Source of the DNA: Desulfovibrio desulfuricans | Lineage (GTDB): Bacteria > Desulfobacterota > Desulfovibrionia > Desulfovibrionales > Desulfovibrionaceae | Direction: 5' to 3' | NCBI RefSeq assembly: GCF_024460775.1 | Contig: NZ_JANFYZ010000015.1 | Coordinates: 1 to 64,000, forward strand | DNA: 64,000 nucleotides | Shown: one piece after another, positions 1-8,738 of the stretch | Numbering within the stretch: the stretch's first letter is position 1 | How the letters are laid out: every line of letters begins with the position of its first letter | Position numbers and translations under genes: made by a program | Notes under the pieces: model-generated | The model's input: the letters and a program-made list of their open reading frames with translations, nothing else | What the model was told of the DNA's origin: nothing | The model's database searches: none

Positions 1-102
1 CACCTTGCCTTTTCATTCAACTTTGAGGGTGTTGCACTTGCAAGTTGAATCCGCCTGTATCAAAAAAATCAGATGTGCCAGATAATTTGGGGTTCCGCCG
101 CT

Positions 103-1005
103 ATGAAGTTGTCCATAATTATCCCTGCCTATAATGCAGAAAAATATTTGTCTGAGGCCTGCACCTCTCTTGTCGGGCAAACTCTGCAAGATTGGGAGTG
201 TCTCATAGTTGATGATGGCTCATCTGATGGAACTGCCACAATAGCACAGGGGTTTTGCTCTGTAGATCCCCGTTTTCATCTTTTGCAACAGAAAAACTCA
301 GGGGTTTCGGCAGCGCGCAACAAGGGGATTGAAGTAGCAAGAGGGGCATACTTGGCATTTCTTGATGCGGACGATATTTGGGAACCCAATACCGCTGCGC
401 TCTTTTGCTCCTTGCTGGATGAAAACCCCGACTGTCGCGTCACATGGGGAGAAGCCATCCGCTTTGATACGGAGACAGGGGAGATCAAGCCAATCGTTTG
501 GAAGAATTATTTCCCCATGGGAAACCCTTGGTATGATATGCTCATATATCATTACATCCCCATAAGCGCTGTGTGTATACGAAAGCAGGATTTGCCGGAT
601 ACAATGCGTTTTCGGACTGATTTGACACATGCAGAAGACCGGGATTTTTTGCTGCGATTGCTAAAAAATGCAGTTGCAATTCCGCTGAATAAAGTAGTGC
701 TGCGCAGTCGGCAGCACGAAGCCTCCGTCAGTAAAAATGCTGATGCAGCGCTTGCTGGTGAGATACGGGTAATGCGAGAGCATTTGGCTGACGCCGCATT
801 GCCACGGCATGTCCGGCGCAGGGCGGAGTCTGCTTTGGCCTTTCGTTGTGCCGTCATTATGGCGTTTACTGGGGGGCAGTATGGGCGTGCACTCTTGTGG
901 TATCTTAAGGCTGTTGTGTGCGATCCACTGAATATTAATAATTATCTCTTGCCGATACGTAAAATTTCAATGACCCTGCGCCATGCGTTGCGGCGGATTT
1001 TTTGA
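103..1005 (+). CDS. Family 2 glycosyltransferase
   Basis: A 300-residue GT-A fold glycosyltransferase expected to move a sugar from a nucleotide donor onto a growing surface polysaccharide at the cytoplasmic face of the inner membrane. The N-terminus has the GT2 start SIIIPAYNAEKYL, then VDDGSSDG (nucleotide binding) and FLDADD, the metal-binding acidic motif. The C-terminal third is variable, which fits acceptor specificity. I start at ATG 103 because the family begins with MKLSIIIPAYN; an upstream in-frame ATG at 73 would add ten residues unlike the family. The ribosome site is weak. Base composition is more AT-rich than the rest of the window, as for the next two genes, which suggests an acquired O-antigen or capsule segment. 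Donor and acceptor cannot be told from sequence. Confidence 0.9.
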   Translation: MKLSIIIPAYNAEKYLSEACTSLVGQTLQDWECLIVDDGSSDGTATIAQGFCSVDPRFHLLQQKNSGVSAARNKGIEVARGAYLAFLDADDIWEPNTAALFCSLLDENPDCRVTWGEAIRFDTETGEIKPIVWKNYFPMGNPWYDMLIYHYIPISAVCIRKQDLPDTMRFRTDLTHAEDRDFLLRLLKNAVAIPLNKVVLRSRQHEASVSKNADAALAGEIRVMREHLADAALPRHVRRRAESALAFRCAVIMAFTGGQYGRALLWYLKAVVCDPLNINNYLLPIRKISMTLRHALRRIF

Positions 1006-1058
1006 ACCTGCTCGCAGAATATACGACTGCCGAACAGGATTTAGACAGGAGAGTTTTT

Positions 1059-2075
1059 ATGCCCGCTGCACAACAGCCAAGTTGCGCTTTTTATACGATG
1101 CACGCCCACTGGCCTTGGATGCGGCAGACCGAAGATGGCCGGGGGGGAATGCCCGGCTGTCGCTTTTTGCTAAACAGGGAGGCTGCAGACACTCAGTGGC
1201 TTGCTGTCTTTGATGAACCCCCAGCACAATCCACAACACAGGTTCCCAAGGAACGCAGGGTGCTTTTTATTACAGAGCCGCCAGAGGTAAAGCCTTACCC
1301 TGCATCCTATTTGCGACAATTTGGCACGGTTATTTCTCCCTTTTTCATTAGAAATGCTCCTCGGGGAACTGTTTTTCTGGAAAACCCCTGCCTCAACTGG
1401 CATTATGGCGTTGATGTCGATTCTTGTTCCAGTGATCTGTCAAATCTTGATGCTTTTCGCTCCATGCCGATTCCCGCGAAGGACAAAATGCTCTCTGTTA
1501 TCTGTTCTACAAAGACATTCACTGCGGCGCAGCATAAACGCATTGCCTTTGTGGAAAAACTGCAGAAACGCTTTGGGAATCGTGTGGATCTGTATGGGCG
1601 TGGCAGAAACCCCATATCTGATAAAAGAACTGCTATTGCATCTTACAAGTATCACCTTGTTCTTGAGAATAATTACATCGACAACTTCTGGACGGAAAAG
1701 TTTTCAGACACGTTGCTGGGTTACACATATCCAATTTATCTCGGTGCACCCAATATTGCGGCAAAGTGCCCGTCTGGCGCAATGCTAATTCTGCGCCCGG
1801 ACAATGATGAAGCCAACCTGGACGCCATAGAGCGGTTATTGCAAGAAGATCCTTGGGAGCAGAGTCTTCCAGCTTTAAGGATGAGCCGTCAGTGGGTGCT
1901 GGATACGACCAATGTTTTTTCTCGCATGCAGCGGCTGATTGGCGAGTCTGGTTCGCACATGTTCGCTGCGCCATCTTTGAATAGTCCTGTTGCCCTGAAA
2001 CAATCCAGCCGCTGGCAGCGGGCCCTGCTAAAGCGGCTGAGACGCTGGGGATTGTATGACCCTTATTGCTGCTGA
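1059..2075 (+). CDS. GT10 (alpha-fucosyltransferase-like) glycosyltransferase
   Basis: A 338-residue protein whose C-terminal half carries the GT10 signature: a YKYHLVLEN segment, then WTEKFSDTLL and YPIYLGAPN at roughly residues 197-233. This matches the GDP-fucose-binding region of bacterial alpha-1,3-fucosyltransferases. Family knowledge predicts transfer of fucose or a related deoxysugar onto LPS or capsule. The N-terminal half is not recognisable to me. An upstream ATG at 1002 overlaps the previous gene's end, but ATG 1059 has a strong ribosome site (ACAGGAGAG, about 6 bases upstream), so I start there. No GDP-fucose synthesis genes (gmd, fcl) lie in the window, so the donor would be made elsewhere or the specificity differs. 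Confidence 0.85.
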   Translation: MPAAQQPSCAFYTMHAHWPWMRQTEDGRGGMPGCRFLLNREAADTQWLAVFDEPPAQSTTQVPKERRVLFITEPPEVKPYPASYLRQFGTVISPFFIRNAPRGTVFLENPCLNWHYGVDVDSCSSDLSNLDAFRSMPIPAKDKMLSVICSTKTFTAAQHKRIAFVEKLQKRFGNRVDLYGRGRNPISDKRTAIASYKYHLVLENNYIDNFWTEKFSDTLLGYTYPIYLGAPNIAAKCPSGAMLILRPDNDEANLDAIERLLQEDPWEQSLPALRMSRQWVLDTTNVFSRMQRLIGESGSHMFAAPSLNSPVALKQSSRWQRALLKRLRRWGLYDPYCC

Positions 2076-2226
2076 CTTGCTAAACCATTAGCTCCCTCAG
2101 GAAAGTATTTTTTCTGGAAAAGCGCCTACAGCCTGCGAGCAAATTGGACAACTCTCTTGTCTACTAGTAAAAGGCTTGGATTAGCTGTGCGCGCATCGTT
2201 AAATTGATTTTTCAGGCGGGACAGAA

Positions 2227-3072
2227 ATGCCGTTACCTTTGCCTTGTCTTGCACATAATCCTCTCTTTGATCTACTTATCGCCACTATTGGCCGTAATGA
2301 GGAGCTTGACCGCCTGTTTACATCACTTGAGGGACAGTCGTACAAAAACTTCCGGATACTTCTGGCAGATCAGAATCCTGCGGGGTATCTGGATGATATG
2401 CTTGCCCGCCATTCCGGCTTGCCCATTACTCGCATCATGCTGCCCCCGCAGGGAGTTTCAGTTGCCCGCAATGTCTTGCTGGAACAAGCCAAGGCAGACA
2501 TCATCGTTTTTCCTGATGATGATTGCTGGTATGCGCCGGACACCCTTGAGCGCGTGTGCGAAATGTTTGCCGCCTATCCTTCTTGCGGAGCTTTGCTGGG
2601 AGTGTGGACGTCATCGCCCAATGTTTATGCCTCAGGAGTGGCCGAAGGGATCGTCAGCCGGGCGGGCTTGTTCCAACTTGCGGGAACATGCGTACAGTTC
2701 TACCGCAGAGAAGCAGTGACTGGCATCCGCTTTGATCCCCTGCTTGGGCCCGGGACCGGCTTGCCCTACGGTTGTGGCGAAGACACCGACTACCTTTTGT
2801 ATGCGCATGCCCGCACAGAGGTGCGCCGGTATGCGAAGATTCGGGTGTTTCATCCTTCGCCGAAAGAACATCAGCCCTCGCCGCAAAAAGTGGCAAGCTA
2901 TGCAGCCGGACGCATGTATTTGCTGAAAAAGCACGGTTTTTCATGGCTGTTTATGCTGTTCAATGTGCTGTACCCTCTCTGCCTGGCCCCCTTGGACGCC
3001 CTGCGGCACGGAAGGGCGCAGGGCGGCTATCGATTGCGCATGTTCGTTGAGCGTCTGCGCAACTGGCATTAG
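2227..3072 (+). CDS. Family 2 glycosyltransferase
   Basis: A 281-residue GT2 protein. It begins FDLLIATIGRNEEL, has the VSVARN helix that follows the nucleotide-binding strand, and FPDDDCW at about residue 97 as the metal and sugar-nucleotide binding acidic triad. GCGEDTDYL near residue 185 resembles the catalytic-base region (ED motif) of GT2 enzymes. The start has a good ribosome site (GGCGGGA). It follows the GT10 gene after about 150 bases on the same strand and probably belongs to the same polysaccharide cluster. A hydrophobic stretch near residues 240-260 may touch the membrane. Sugar specificity is unknown. Confidence 0.88.
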   Translation: MPLPLPCLAHNPLFDLLIATIGRNEELDRLFTSLEGQSYKNFRILLADQNPAGYLDDMLARHSGLPITRIMLPPQGVSVARNVLLEQAKADIIVFPDDDCWYAPDTLERVCEMFAAYPSCGALLGVWTSSPNVYASGVAEGIVSRAGLFQLAGTCVQFYRREAVTGIRFDPLLGPGTGLPYGCGEDTDYLLYAHARTEVRRYAKIRVFHPSPKEHQPSPQKVASYAAGRMYLLKKHGFSWLFMLFNVLYPLCLAPLDALRHGRAQGGYRLRMFVERLRNWH

Positions 3073-3542
3073 CCAGTGGGGGAATAGCGGCAGCGTTTAA
3101 GGCGCAAGGGGAATGCCTCCATAGCCCGCCTGTGAGGCGTTTGCTCGTGGAGCGGGAGGTTGCTCATTTCTCTCTTTTCAATGCGCTGCCATTAGTGTAA
3201 TTTTTCTTGTTGTATTGCCTTGGCGCGGCTGCACAATGCAGAGCCGTTGGATGTATGCAGGCTGCCATTCAGTGGAAAGCCCGGATACTGCTCGCTGCCG
3301 CCGAGGCCCACATGCCCAGGCCGTCTGAAAAAATGGTATGGGCCTGAAAGGAAAGCATGCTGATTTTTGTGTGATTATTGTTTTTTGTGAAAATCAGGTG
3401 CTCACAGAGTGTTCAAAGGTGTTGCAGCGTTACTGTTCATGCGGCATGTTGGCCCACGCTGCGATGCGGACTTTTTTATTTCACACAAGATTGCGTCTGT
3501 GGTTCCGCATAGAAGGAATCCAGTAGTATTGAGGACAATCAG
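3073..3542. other. 470-bp intergenic region before the sugar dehydrogenase
   Basis: No convincing coding frame. The middle is T-rich, with an 8-bp inverted repeat CTGATTTT (3360-3367) and AAAATCAG (3390-3397) around a T-rich 22-base spacer. This could be an operator or the promoter region for the 3543-7390 sugar operon. A clear -35/-10 pair and a factor-independent terminator for the upstream glycosyltransferase were not seen. Confidence 0.4.
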
Positions 3543-4853
3543 ATGGTTTCATTTGAAGACCTGTTGGCAAAGAAATCTTCCGTGGCTGTGGTTGGTCTGG
3601 GTTATGTGGGCTTGCCCCTGGCTGTTGCCCTTTCCCATCACTTTGATGTCATTGGCTTTGACATCAACGTGGCGCGGGTAGATGCACTTAACAAGGGACA
3701 CGATGCCACCAATGAGGTTGATGATGCTTCCCTTGCCGCCAGCACGGCCCGTTTTACCAGCGATGCGGCCGAGCTTGCCAAGGCGGGCGTGATTATCGTA
3801 GCTGTGCCTACCCCGGTAGACAGTCACCGACAGCCCGATCTTACGCCTGTTGTGGGCGCTAGTCGCACGGTTGGACGCCATATGCCCAAGGGCTGCGTGG
3901 TGTGCTATGAGTCTACGGTATACCCCGGCGTTACCGAGGACGAATGCATCCCCCTGCTGGAAAAAGAATCCGGCATGCGCTTTCCTGCGGATTTTACCGT
4001 GGGGTATTCACCCGAGCGCATCAATCCTGGTGACAAGGTTCACCGGCTTGAAACCATCCGTAAGGTTGTTTCCGGCTCTGACGCCCCCACCGCAGACCTG
4101 CTGGTTAAGGTCTATGGCGCGGTGGTGACGGCGGGCATCCACAGGGCCTCGTGCATCAAGGTGGCCGAGGCCGCCAAGGTTATTGAAAACACGCAGCGCG
4201 ATATCAACATCGCTCTGATGAACGAACTGGCCCTTATTTTTAACCGCATGGGCATTGATACGCTGGAAGTGCTTGAAGCCGCAGGCAGCAAGTGGAACTT
4301 CCTGCCGTTCCGTCCGGGTCTTGTGGGCGGGCACTGCATTGGCGTGGATCCCTATTACCTGACCTACAAGGCCGAAGAAATCGGCTGCCACCCTGAGGTG
4401 ATCCTTGCGGGCCGCCGCATCAACGACGGCATGGGCAAGTATGTGGCAGAAATCTGCGTCAAACGCCTCATCAATGCGGACAAACACGTCAAGGGCGCGC
4501 GCGTGGGCCTGCTGGGCTTTACGTTCAAGGAAAATGTGCCTGACATCCGCAATACCCGCGTGGTGGACATCATAGCGGAACTGAAGGAATACGGCATCAC
4601 GGCTCTGGTGCATGATCCCGAGGCCGATGCTGCGGAAGCTCAGCACGAATACGGGCAGACGCTGCTGCCCCTGAGTGACCTCAAAAATCTGGATGTTCTT
4701 ATCCTGGCTGTATCGCACGAGAGTTTCCGCCAGCTTGATCATGCGGCCATACGCGCCATGTTTGCTGGCGATGCGGTTACGCTTATGGATATCAAGGGTT
4801 TCTGGGACAAACAGGAAATGCTTGATGCCGGGTTTGATCTCTGGAGGTTGTAA
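3543..4853 (+). CDS. UDP-sugar 6-dehydrogenase (TviB/WbpA type)
   Basis: A 436-residue nucleotide-sugar dehydrogenase that oxidises C6 of a UDP-(N-acetyl)hexosamine to the uronate with two NAD. The N-terminal Rossmann motif is VAVVGLGYVGLPLA, the middle has YSPERINPGD, and the catalytic cysteine lies in GGHCIGVDPYYL near residue 260. The C-terminal GLTFKEN-like motif appears as GFTFKENVPDIRNTR. The motif set and length fit the TviB/VipA/WbpA branch (UDP-GalNAc or UDP-GlcNAc dehydrogenase) better than UDP-glucose dehydrogenase. The start at 3543 has GAGGA 7 bases upstream. rfbB begins one base after the stop. The exact substrate is inferred from family resemblance only. Confidence 0.88.
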   Translation: MVSFEDLLAKKSSVAVVGLGYVGLPLAVALSHHFDVIGFDINVARVDALNKGHDATNEVDDASLAASTARFTSDAAELAKAGVIIVAVPTPVDSHRQPDLTPVVGASRTVGRHMPKGCVVCYESTVYPGVTEDECIPLLEKESGMRFPADFTVGYSPERINPGDKVHRLETIRKVVSGSDAPTADLLVKVYGAVVTAGIHRASCIKVAEAAKVIENTQRDINIALMNELALIFNRMGIDTLEVLEAAGSKWNFLPFRPGLVGGHCIGVDPYYLTYKAEEIGCHPEVILAGRRINDGMGKYVAEICVKRLINADKHVKGARVGLLGFTFKENVPDIRNTRVVDIIAELKEYGITALVHDPEADAAEAQHEYGQTLLPLSDLKNLDVLILAVSHESFRQLDHAAIRAMFAGDAVTLMDIKGFWDKQEMLDAGFDLWRL

Positions 4854-4854
4854 T

Positions 4855-5946
4855 TTGAACGCGCGCATGCCCTGTCAGCTGGTTACCGGCGGTTCGGGTT
4901 TTATCGGGTCCTGTTACGTCCTTCAGGCCCGGCGGCAGGGTGTGCGTGTGATTAACCTCGACAAGCTGACCTACGCTGGCAATCCTGCCAATCTGGCAAC
5001 GCTGGATGACGATCCGGATTACGTCTTTGTACGCGGCGACATCGGCAATGCCGAGCTGGTTGCCTGGCTGCTGAAAACCTTCCAGCCCGATGCCATCGTG
5101 AATTTTGCTGCGGAAAGCCACGTTGACCGTTCCATTGTTGACCCCGATGCTTTTGTGCGCACCAATGTGCTGGGTACGGCCACACTGTTGCGAGTGGCTG
5201 CCCAGTGGTGGCGCACTCTGCCTGCGGAGTGCGCATCAGCCTTTCGTTTCCTGCACGTGTCTACCGATGAGGTCTATGGCGCGTTGCAGCCGGGCGATCC
5301 GGCTTTTACAGAAGCGACCCCTTACAGCCCCAACAGCCCATATTCTGCGTCCAAGGCCGCCAGCGATCATATGGCGCGCGCTTTTCACGAAACCTACGCC
5401 CTCCCGGTGCTGCTTACCAATTGTTCCAACAATTACGGGCCGCGCCAGTTCCCTGAAAAACTCATTCCCCTGATGATCTGCAATGCCCTTGACGGCAAGC
5501 CTTTGCCTGTCTACGGCAAGGGGGCCAATATTCGCGACTGGCTGCATGTAGAAGACCATTGCGCTGCCATAGCCCGGGTGCTTGAGGCGGGCAGGGTAGG
5601 GCGGTGTTACAACATCGGCGGGCATGCGGAAAAGACCAATCTTGAGGTTGTGCTGGCCGTGTGCGCCATCCTTGACCAGTTGGTACCCTCGGCTCGTGGC
5701 CCTTATGCCGATCAAATTGCATATGTGGCCGACAGGCCAGGGCATGATTTCCGGTACGCCATAGACTGTAGCCGAATAGAAGCTGAGCTTGGCTGGAAGC
5801 CGAGCCTCAAGTTTGATTCCGGCCTGCGTGAAACCGTTCGCTGGTATCTTGAAAATTCCGAGTGGGTTGAAGATGTCCGCAGCGGCGCTTACAGGGAATG
5901 GATTGCGGCCAACTACGCCCATCGCGCTTGCGGTGAGGCCAACTGA
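4855..5946 (+). CDS. rfbB: dTDP-glucose 4,6-dehydratase
   Basis: A 363-residue short-chain dehydrogenase/reductase enzyme that converts dTDP-glucose to dTDP-4-keto-6-deoxyglucose, step two of dTDP-rhamnose synthesis. Visible motifs are [10 protein letters not shown] (NAD binding), [21 protein letters not shown] (active-site Thr-Asp-Glu) and YSASKAASD (catalytic Tyr-x3-Lys). The open frame extends far upstream inside the previous gene, so the start matters. TTG at 4855 has GGAGG exactly 7 bases upstream, overlapping the end of the dehydrogenase gene, whereas ATG 4867 would have a 20-base gap. The gene is followed by rfbA after 14 bases, which indicates translational coupling in a sugar operon. 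Confidence 0.93.
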   Translation: MNARMPCQLVTGGSGFIGSCYVLQARRQGVRVINLDKLTYAGNPANLATLDDDPDYVFVRGDIGNAELVAWLLKTFQPDAIVNFAAESHVDRSIVDPDAFVRTNVLGTATLLRVAAQWWRTLPAECASAFRFLHVSTDEVYGALQPGDPAFTEATPYSPNSPYSASKAASDHMARAFHETYALPVLLTNCSNNYGPRQFPEKLIPLMICNALDGKPLPVYGKGANIRDWLHVEDHCAAIARVLEAGRVGRCYNIGGHAEKTNLEVVLAVCAILDQLVPSARGPYADQIAYVADRPGHDFRYAIDCSRIEAELGWKPSLKFDSGLRETVRWYLENSEWVEDVRSGAYREWIAANYAHRACGEAN

Positions 5947-5960
5947 AAGAAGGGGGCGGC

Positions 5961-6854
5961 ATGAGTGGCTGGAAAGGCATTGTTCTGGCAGGGGGATCTG
6001 GTTCGCGTCTGCACCCATTGACTCTGAGCGTGAGCAAACAGCTCATGCCCATCTATGACAAACCCATGATTTACTACCCGCTGTCTATTCTGATGATGGC
6101 GGGCATTCGGGATATCTGCCTTATTTCCACCCCAGAGCACCTGCCCCTCTATAAGGCTTTGCTGCATGACGGCTCGCAACTGGGCTGCAATTTCAGCTAC
6201 ATAGTGCAACCCCGTCCTGAAGGGTTGGCCCAGGCTTTCTTATTGGCGGAAGACCACATTGCGGGGCACAATACCTGCCTGATTCTGGGCGATAATGTTT
6301 TCTTCGGCCACGGTTTGCCGGCACTTACACACGCTGCCATGGCCCGCGAATGCGGAGCGACCATTTTTGGCTACCATGTGCGTGACCCCGAGCGTTACGG
6401 CGTGGTGGAATTTGACGATCAGCGGCATGTGGTCAGCATTGAAGAAAAACCCGCCCTCCCCAAATCCAACTTTGCTGTGACAGGCCTGTATTTTTATGAC
6501 CAAAAGGTACTGGATATCGCCCGTGCCGTGCGCCCCTCTGCCCGGGGAGAACTGGAAATCACGGACGTGAACAACGCCTACCTGCAACAGGGCGATCTGC
6601 ATGTGGAGCTTATGGGGCGGGGCATTGCCTGGCTTGATACCGGCACGCATGATTCCCTCATGGATGCAGGGGCCTTTGTGCAGGCTGTGGAAAAACGCCA
6701 GGGGCTCAAGGTGGCCTGTCTGGAGGAAATAGCCTGGCGCAACGGCTATATTGATGCGGACGCCGTGCGCGCACTGGCAAAGCCCATGGCCAAGACAGGT
6801 TACGGGAAATATCTTCTTGAACTTGTGGATGCGGGGATTGGGCTGTGGAAGTAG
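5961..6854 (+). CDS. rfbA: Glucose-1-phosphate thymidylyltransferase
   Basis: A 297-residue RmlA-type nucleotidyltransferase that makes dTDP-glucose from dTTP and glucose-1-phosphate. The N-terminus has the nucleotidyltransferase signature [16 protein letters not shown] with [17 protein letters not shown], then [15 protein letters not shown] and EEKP, all standard for the family. Length is typical. AAGGGGG precedes ATG 5961. Its last 10 bases overlap the start of rfbC. Rhamnose feedback inhibition is known for this family. Confidence 0.95.
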   Translation: MSGWKGIVLAGGSGSRLHPLTLSVSKQLMPIYDKPMIYYPLSILMMAGIRDICLISTPEHLPLYKALLHDGSQLGCNFSYIVQPRPEGLAQAFLLAEDHIAGHNTCLILGDNVFFGHGLPALTHAAMARECGATIFGYHVRDPERYGVVEFDDQRHVVSIEEKPALPKSNFAVTGLYFYDQKVLDIARAVRPSARGELEITDVNNAYLQQGDLHVELMGRGIAWLDTGTHDSLMDAGAFVQAVEKRQGLKVACLEEIAWRNGYIDADAVRALAKPMAKTGYGKYLLELVDAGIGLWK

Positions 6855-7390
6855 TTCAGACGCCGATTGCCGGGGTGCTCTTGATCAAACCCAAGGTATG
6901 GGGTGATCAACGCGGCTATTTTGTGGAAACCTGGCAGCAGCAGCGCTACGAGGCGGCAGGCATTGATATGCCCTTTGTGCAGGATAACCATTCCATGTCC
7001 GCTCGTGGCACTCTGCGCGGCCTGCATTATCAGAAAACCCGCCCTCAGGGCAAACTGGTTTATGTTTCGCTGGGCAGTGTATTTGATGTGGCTGTGGATA
7101 TTCGGCGAGATTCGCCCACCTTCGGCAAGTGGTTCGGCGTAGAGCTTTCGCAGCAGAACCAGTGGCAGATGTGGGTACAGCCCGGCCTTGCGCACGGCTT
7201 TGTGGTAACGAGCGAAATCGCCCACTTCCACTACAAGTGCACAGATTACTACTGTCCAGAGGACGAAGCGGCTATCCGCTGGAACGACCCGACCTTGGGC
7301 GTTGTCTGGCCCGTGGACGAACCTCTGCTTTCCGCCAAGGATCAAACAGCTCCGTTGTGGGCTGAGGCCATGCAGGCCGCAGGCCGTTGA
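6845..7390 (+). CDS. rfbC: dTDP-4-dehydrorhamnose 3,5-epimerase
   Basis: A 181-residue RmlC cupin enzyme that epimerises C3 and C5 of dTDP-4-keto-6-deoxyglucose. The motifs [24 protein letters not shown] (catalytic histidine) and [10 protein letters not shown] are all present. It begins with GTG at 6845, ten bases inside rfbA, so translation is coupled. The next and last enzyme, RfbD, is not adjacent but sits at 37238-38125 on the other strand. Gene hldD follows convergently. No clear terminator hairpin was seen between them. Confidence 0.94.
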   Translation: MEVVQTPIAGVLLIKPKVWGDQRGYFVETWQQQRYEAAGIDMPFVQDNHSMSARGTLRGLHYQKTRPQGKLVYVSLGSVFDVAVDIRRDSPTFGKWFGVELSQQNQWQMWVQPGLAHGFVVTSEIAHFHYKCTDYYCPEDEAAIRWNDPTLGVVWPVDEPLLSAKDQTAPLWAEAMQAAGR

Positions 7391-7463
7391 GCCTCTAAAG
7401 GCTGGCAGCGGCATACCCCCCATCAGGCTTTTACCCGCTTGAGCGTGCGGCCGCTGCATTTAA

Positions 7464-8447
7464 TCACGCGGGCATTTCAAGATAGGGGTCGCTCTGGGCC
7501 AGATAGTTGCCCACATAATCCGCAATGCCCTGTTCCAGCGATGCAAAGCGCACGGGGCAGTTTGTTTCCTGCATCCAGCTCATATCCGCCTGGGTGAAGT
7601 TCTGGTATTTTCCGCGTAAGGCTTCGGGCATGTCCATATATTCAATTCGAGGCGCTTTGCCCAATGCGGCAAATATGGCACAGGCCAGGTCGTTCCAGCT
7701 CCGCGCCTTGCCCGTGCCCACATTGAGAATGCCATTGGTTGCCGGGTTTTCAAGCAGCCAGAACATTAACTCCACGCAATCCTTCACGTAGACAAAATCG
7801 CGCATCTGGCCGCCGTCGGCAAAATCCGGCGTATTTGATCTGAAAAGCCGCAAACGCCCCGTAGCGCTGATTTCATGAAAGGCCTTGCAGGCCACGCTGC
7901 GCATGTCGCCCTTGTGGTATTCATTGGGGCCGTAGACGTTGAAAAACTTGAGGCTGGCCACGCTCTCTGTAAGTTTGTTATCCAGCAGCCACAAATCGAA
8001 AAGGTGTTTGGAGTAGCCATACATATTCAGGGGCTTGAGGCGGCGGGTCGTTTCAGCCCTGTCAGAGAAGCCCAGTGAGCCATCCCCGTAAGTGGCGGCT
8101 GACCCGGCATTGATAAAACGTGCTCCATGTTCCAGGGCAAATCTGCACAGCTCCACAGTATAGGCCGTGTTGTTGGCCATCAGAAAGTCTGCGTCTTTTT
8201 CTGTGGTGGAAGAACAGGCTCCCATGTGCACGATTGCCTCTACCTTGCCGCCCAGCGCGTTGCCGCGCAGCATTTCCAGAAATTCAGACCTGTGCGCATA
8301 GCGGGCGTACCGCCGGTTAACGAGATTCTTCCACTTTTCCGTTGAACCGAGGTTATCCACCACCAGTATGTCGGTTATGCCTGCCTGGTTCAGCCGCCAG
8401 AGCATGGCGCTGCCGATAAAACCTGCGCCACCAGTGATAATATACAT
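7464..8447 (-). CDS. hldD: ADP-L-glycero-D-manno-heptose 6-epimerase
   Basis: A 327-residue short-chain dehydrogenase that inverts C6 of ADP-D-glycero-D-manno-heptose, the last step in making the heptose of LPS inner core. The N-terminus YIITGGAGFIGSAMLW binds NADP. VDNLGSTEKW, INAGSAATYGDGS, the catalytic MYGYSKHLFD (Tyr-x3-Lys) and FNVYGPNEYHKGDMRS are family hallmarks. The ATG at 8447 has GAGG 5 bases upstream. It is transcribed towards the rfb genes. Its presence shows a Gram-negative outer membrane with heptose-containing LPS. Confidence 0.95.
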   Translation of the reverse strand: MYIITGGAGFIGSAMLWRLNQAGITDILVVDNLGSTEKWKNLVNRRYARYAHRSEFLEMLRGNALGGKVEAIVHMGACSSTTEKDADFLMANNTAYTVELCRFALEHGARFINAGSAATYGDGSLGFSDRAETTRRLKPLNMYGYSKHLFDLWLLDNKLTESVASLKFFNVYGPNEYHKGDMRSVACKAFHEISATGRLRLFRSNTPDFADGGQMRDFVYVKDCVELMFWLLENPATNGILNVGTGKARSWNDLACAIFAALGKAPRIEYMDMPEALRGKYQNFTQADMSWMQETNCPVRFASLEQGIADYVGNYLAQSDPYLEMPA

Positions 8448-8738
8448 ACAAACCTCATTAATTCAGCATGTGGGCTCCTTGCGGAGCAAGGCGGAGAGCC
8501 AGCGTTGCGCAATCTCGCACTCCAAACATATCCCTGCCGGGCCAGACGCGTCAAAGCTCGCTCCGAGCCTGATCCGGGCAGGGCATTATGCGGTTGCGCG
8601 TATCTTTGCCCCTGCCACATACCTTTTCGCAAGAAATTTTTTGGCGAAGGGCAATGGCAAGGGGAGAATATTGCAATGCGGCTGTTACTGCTATAAGAAA
8701 TTAAGTATAATTCCTGCAAGAGAACCAGCGAGGTAGCC

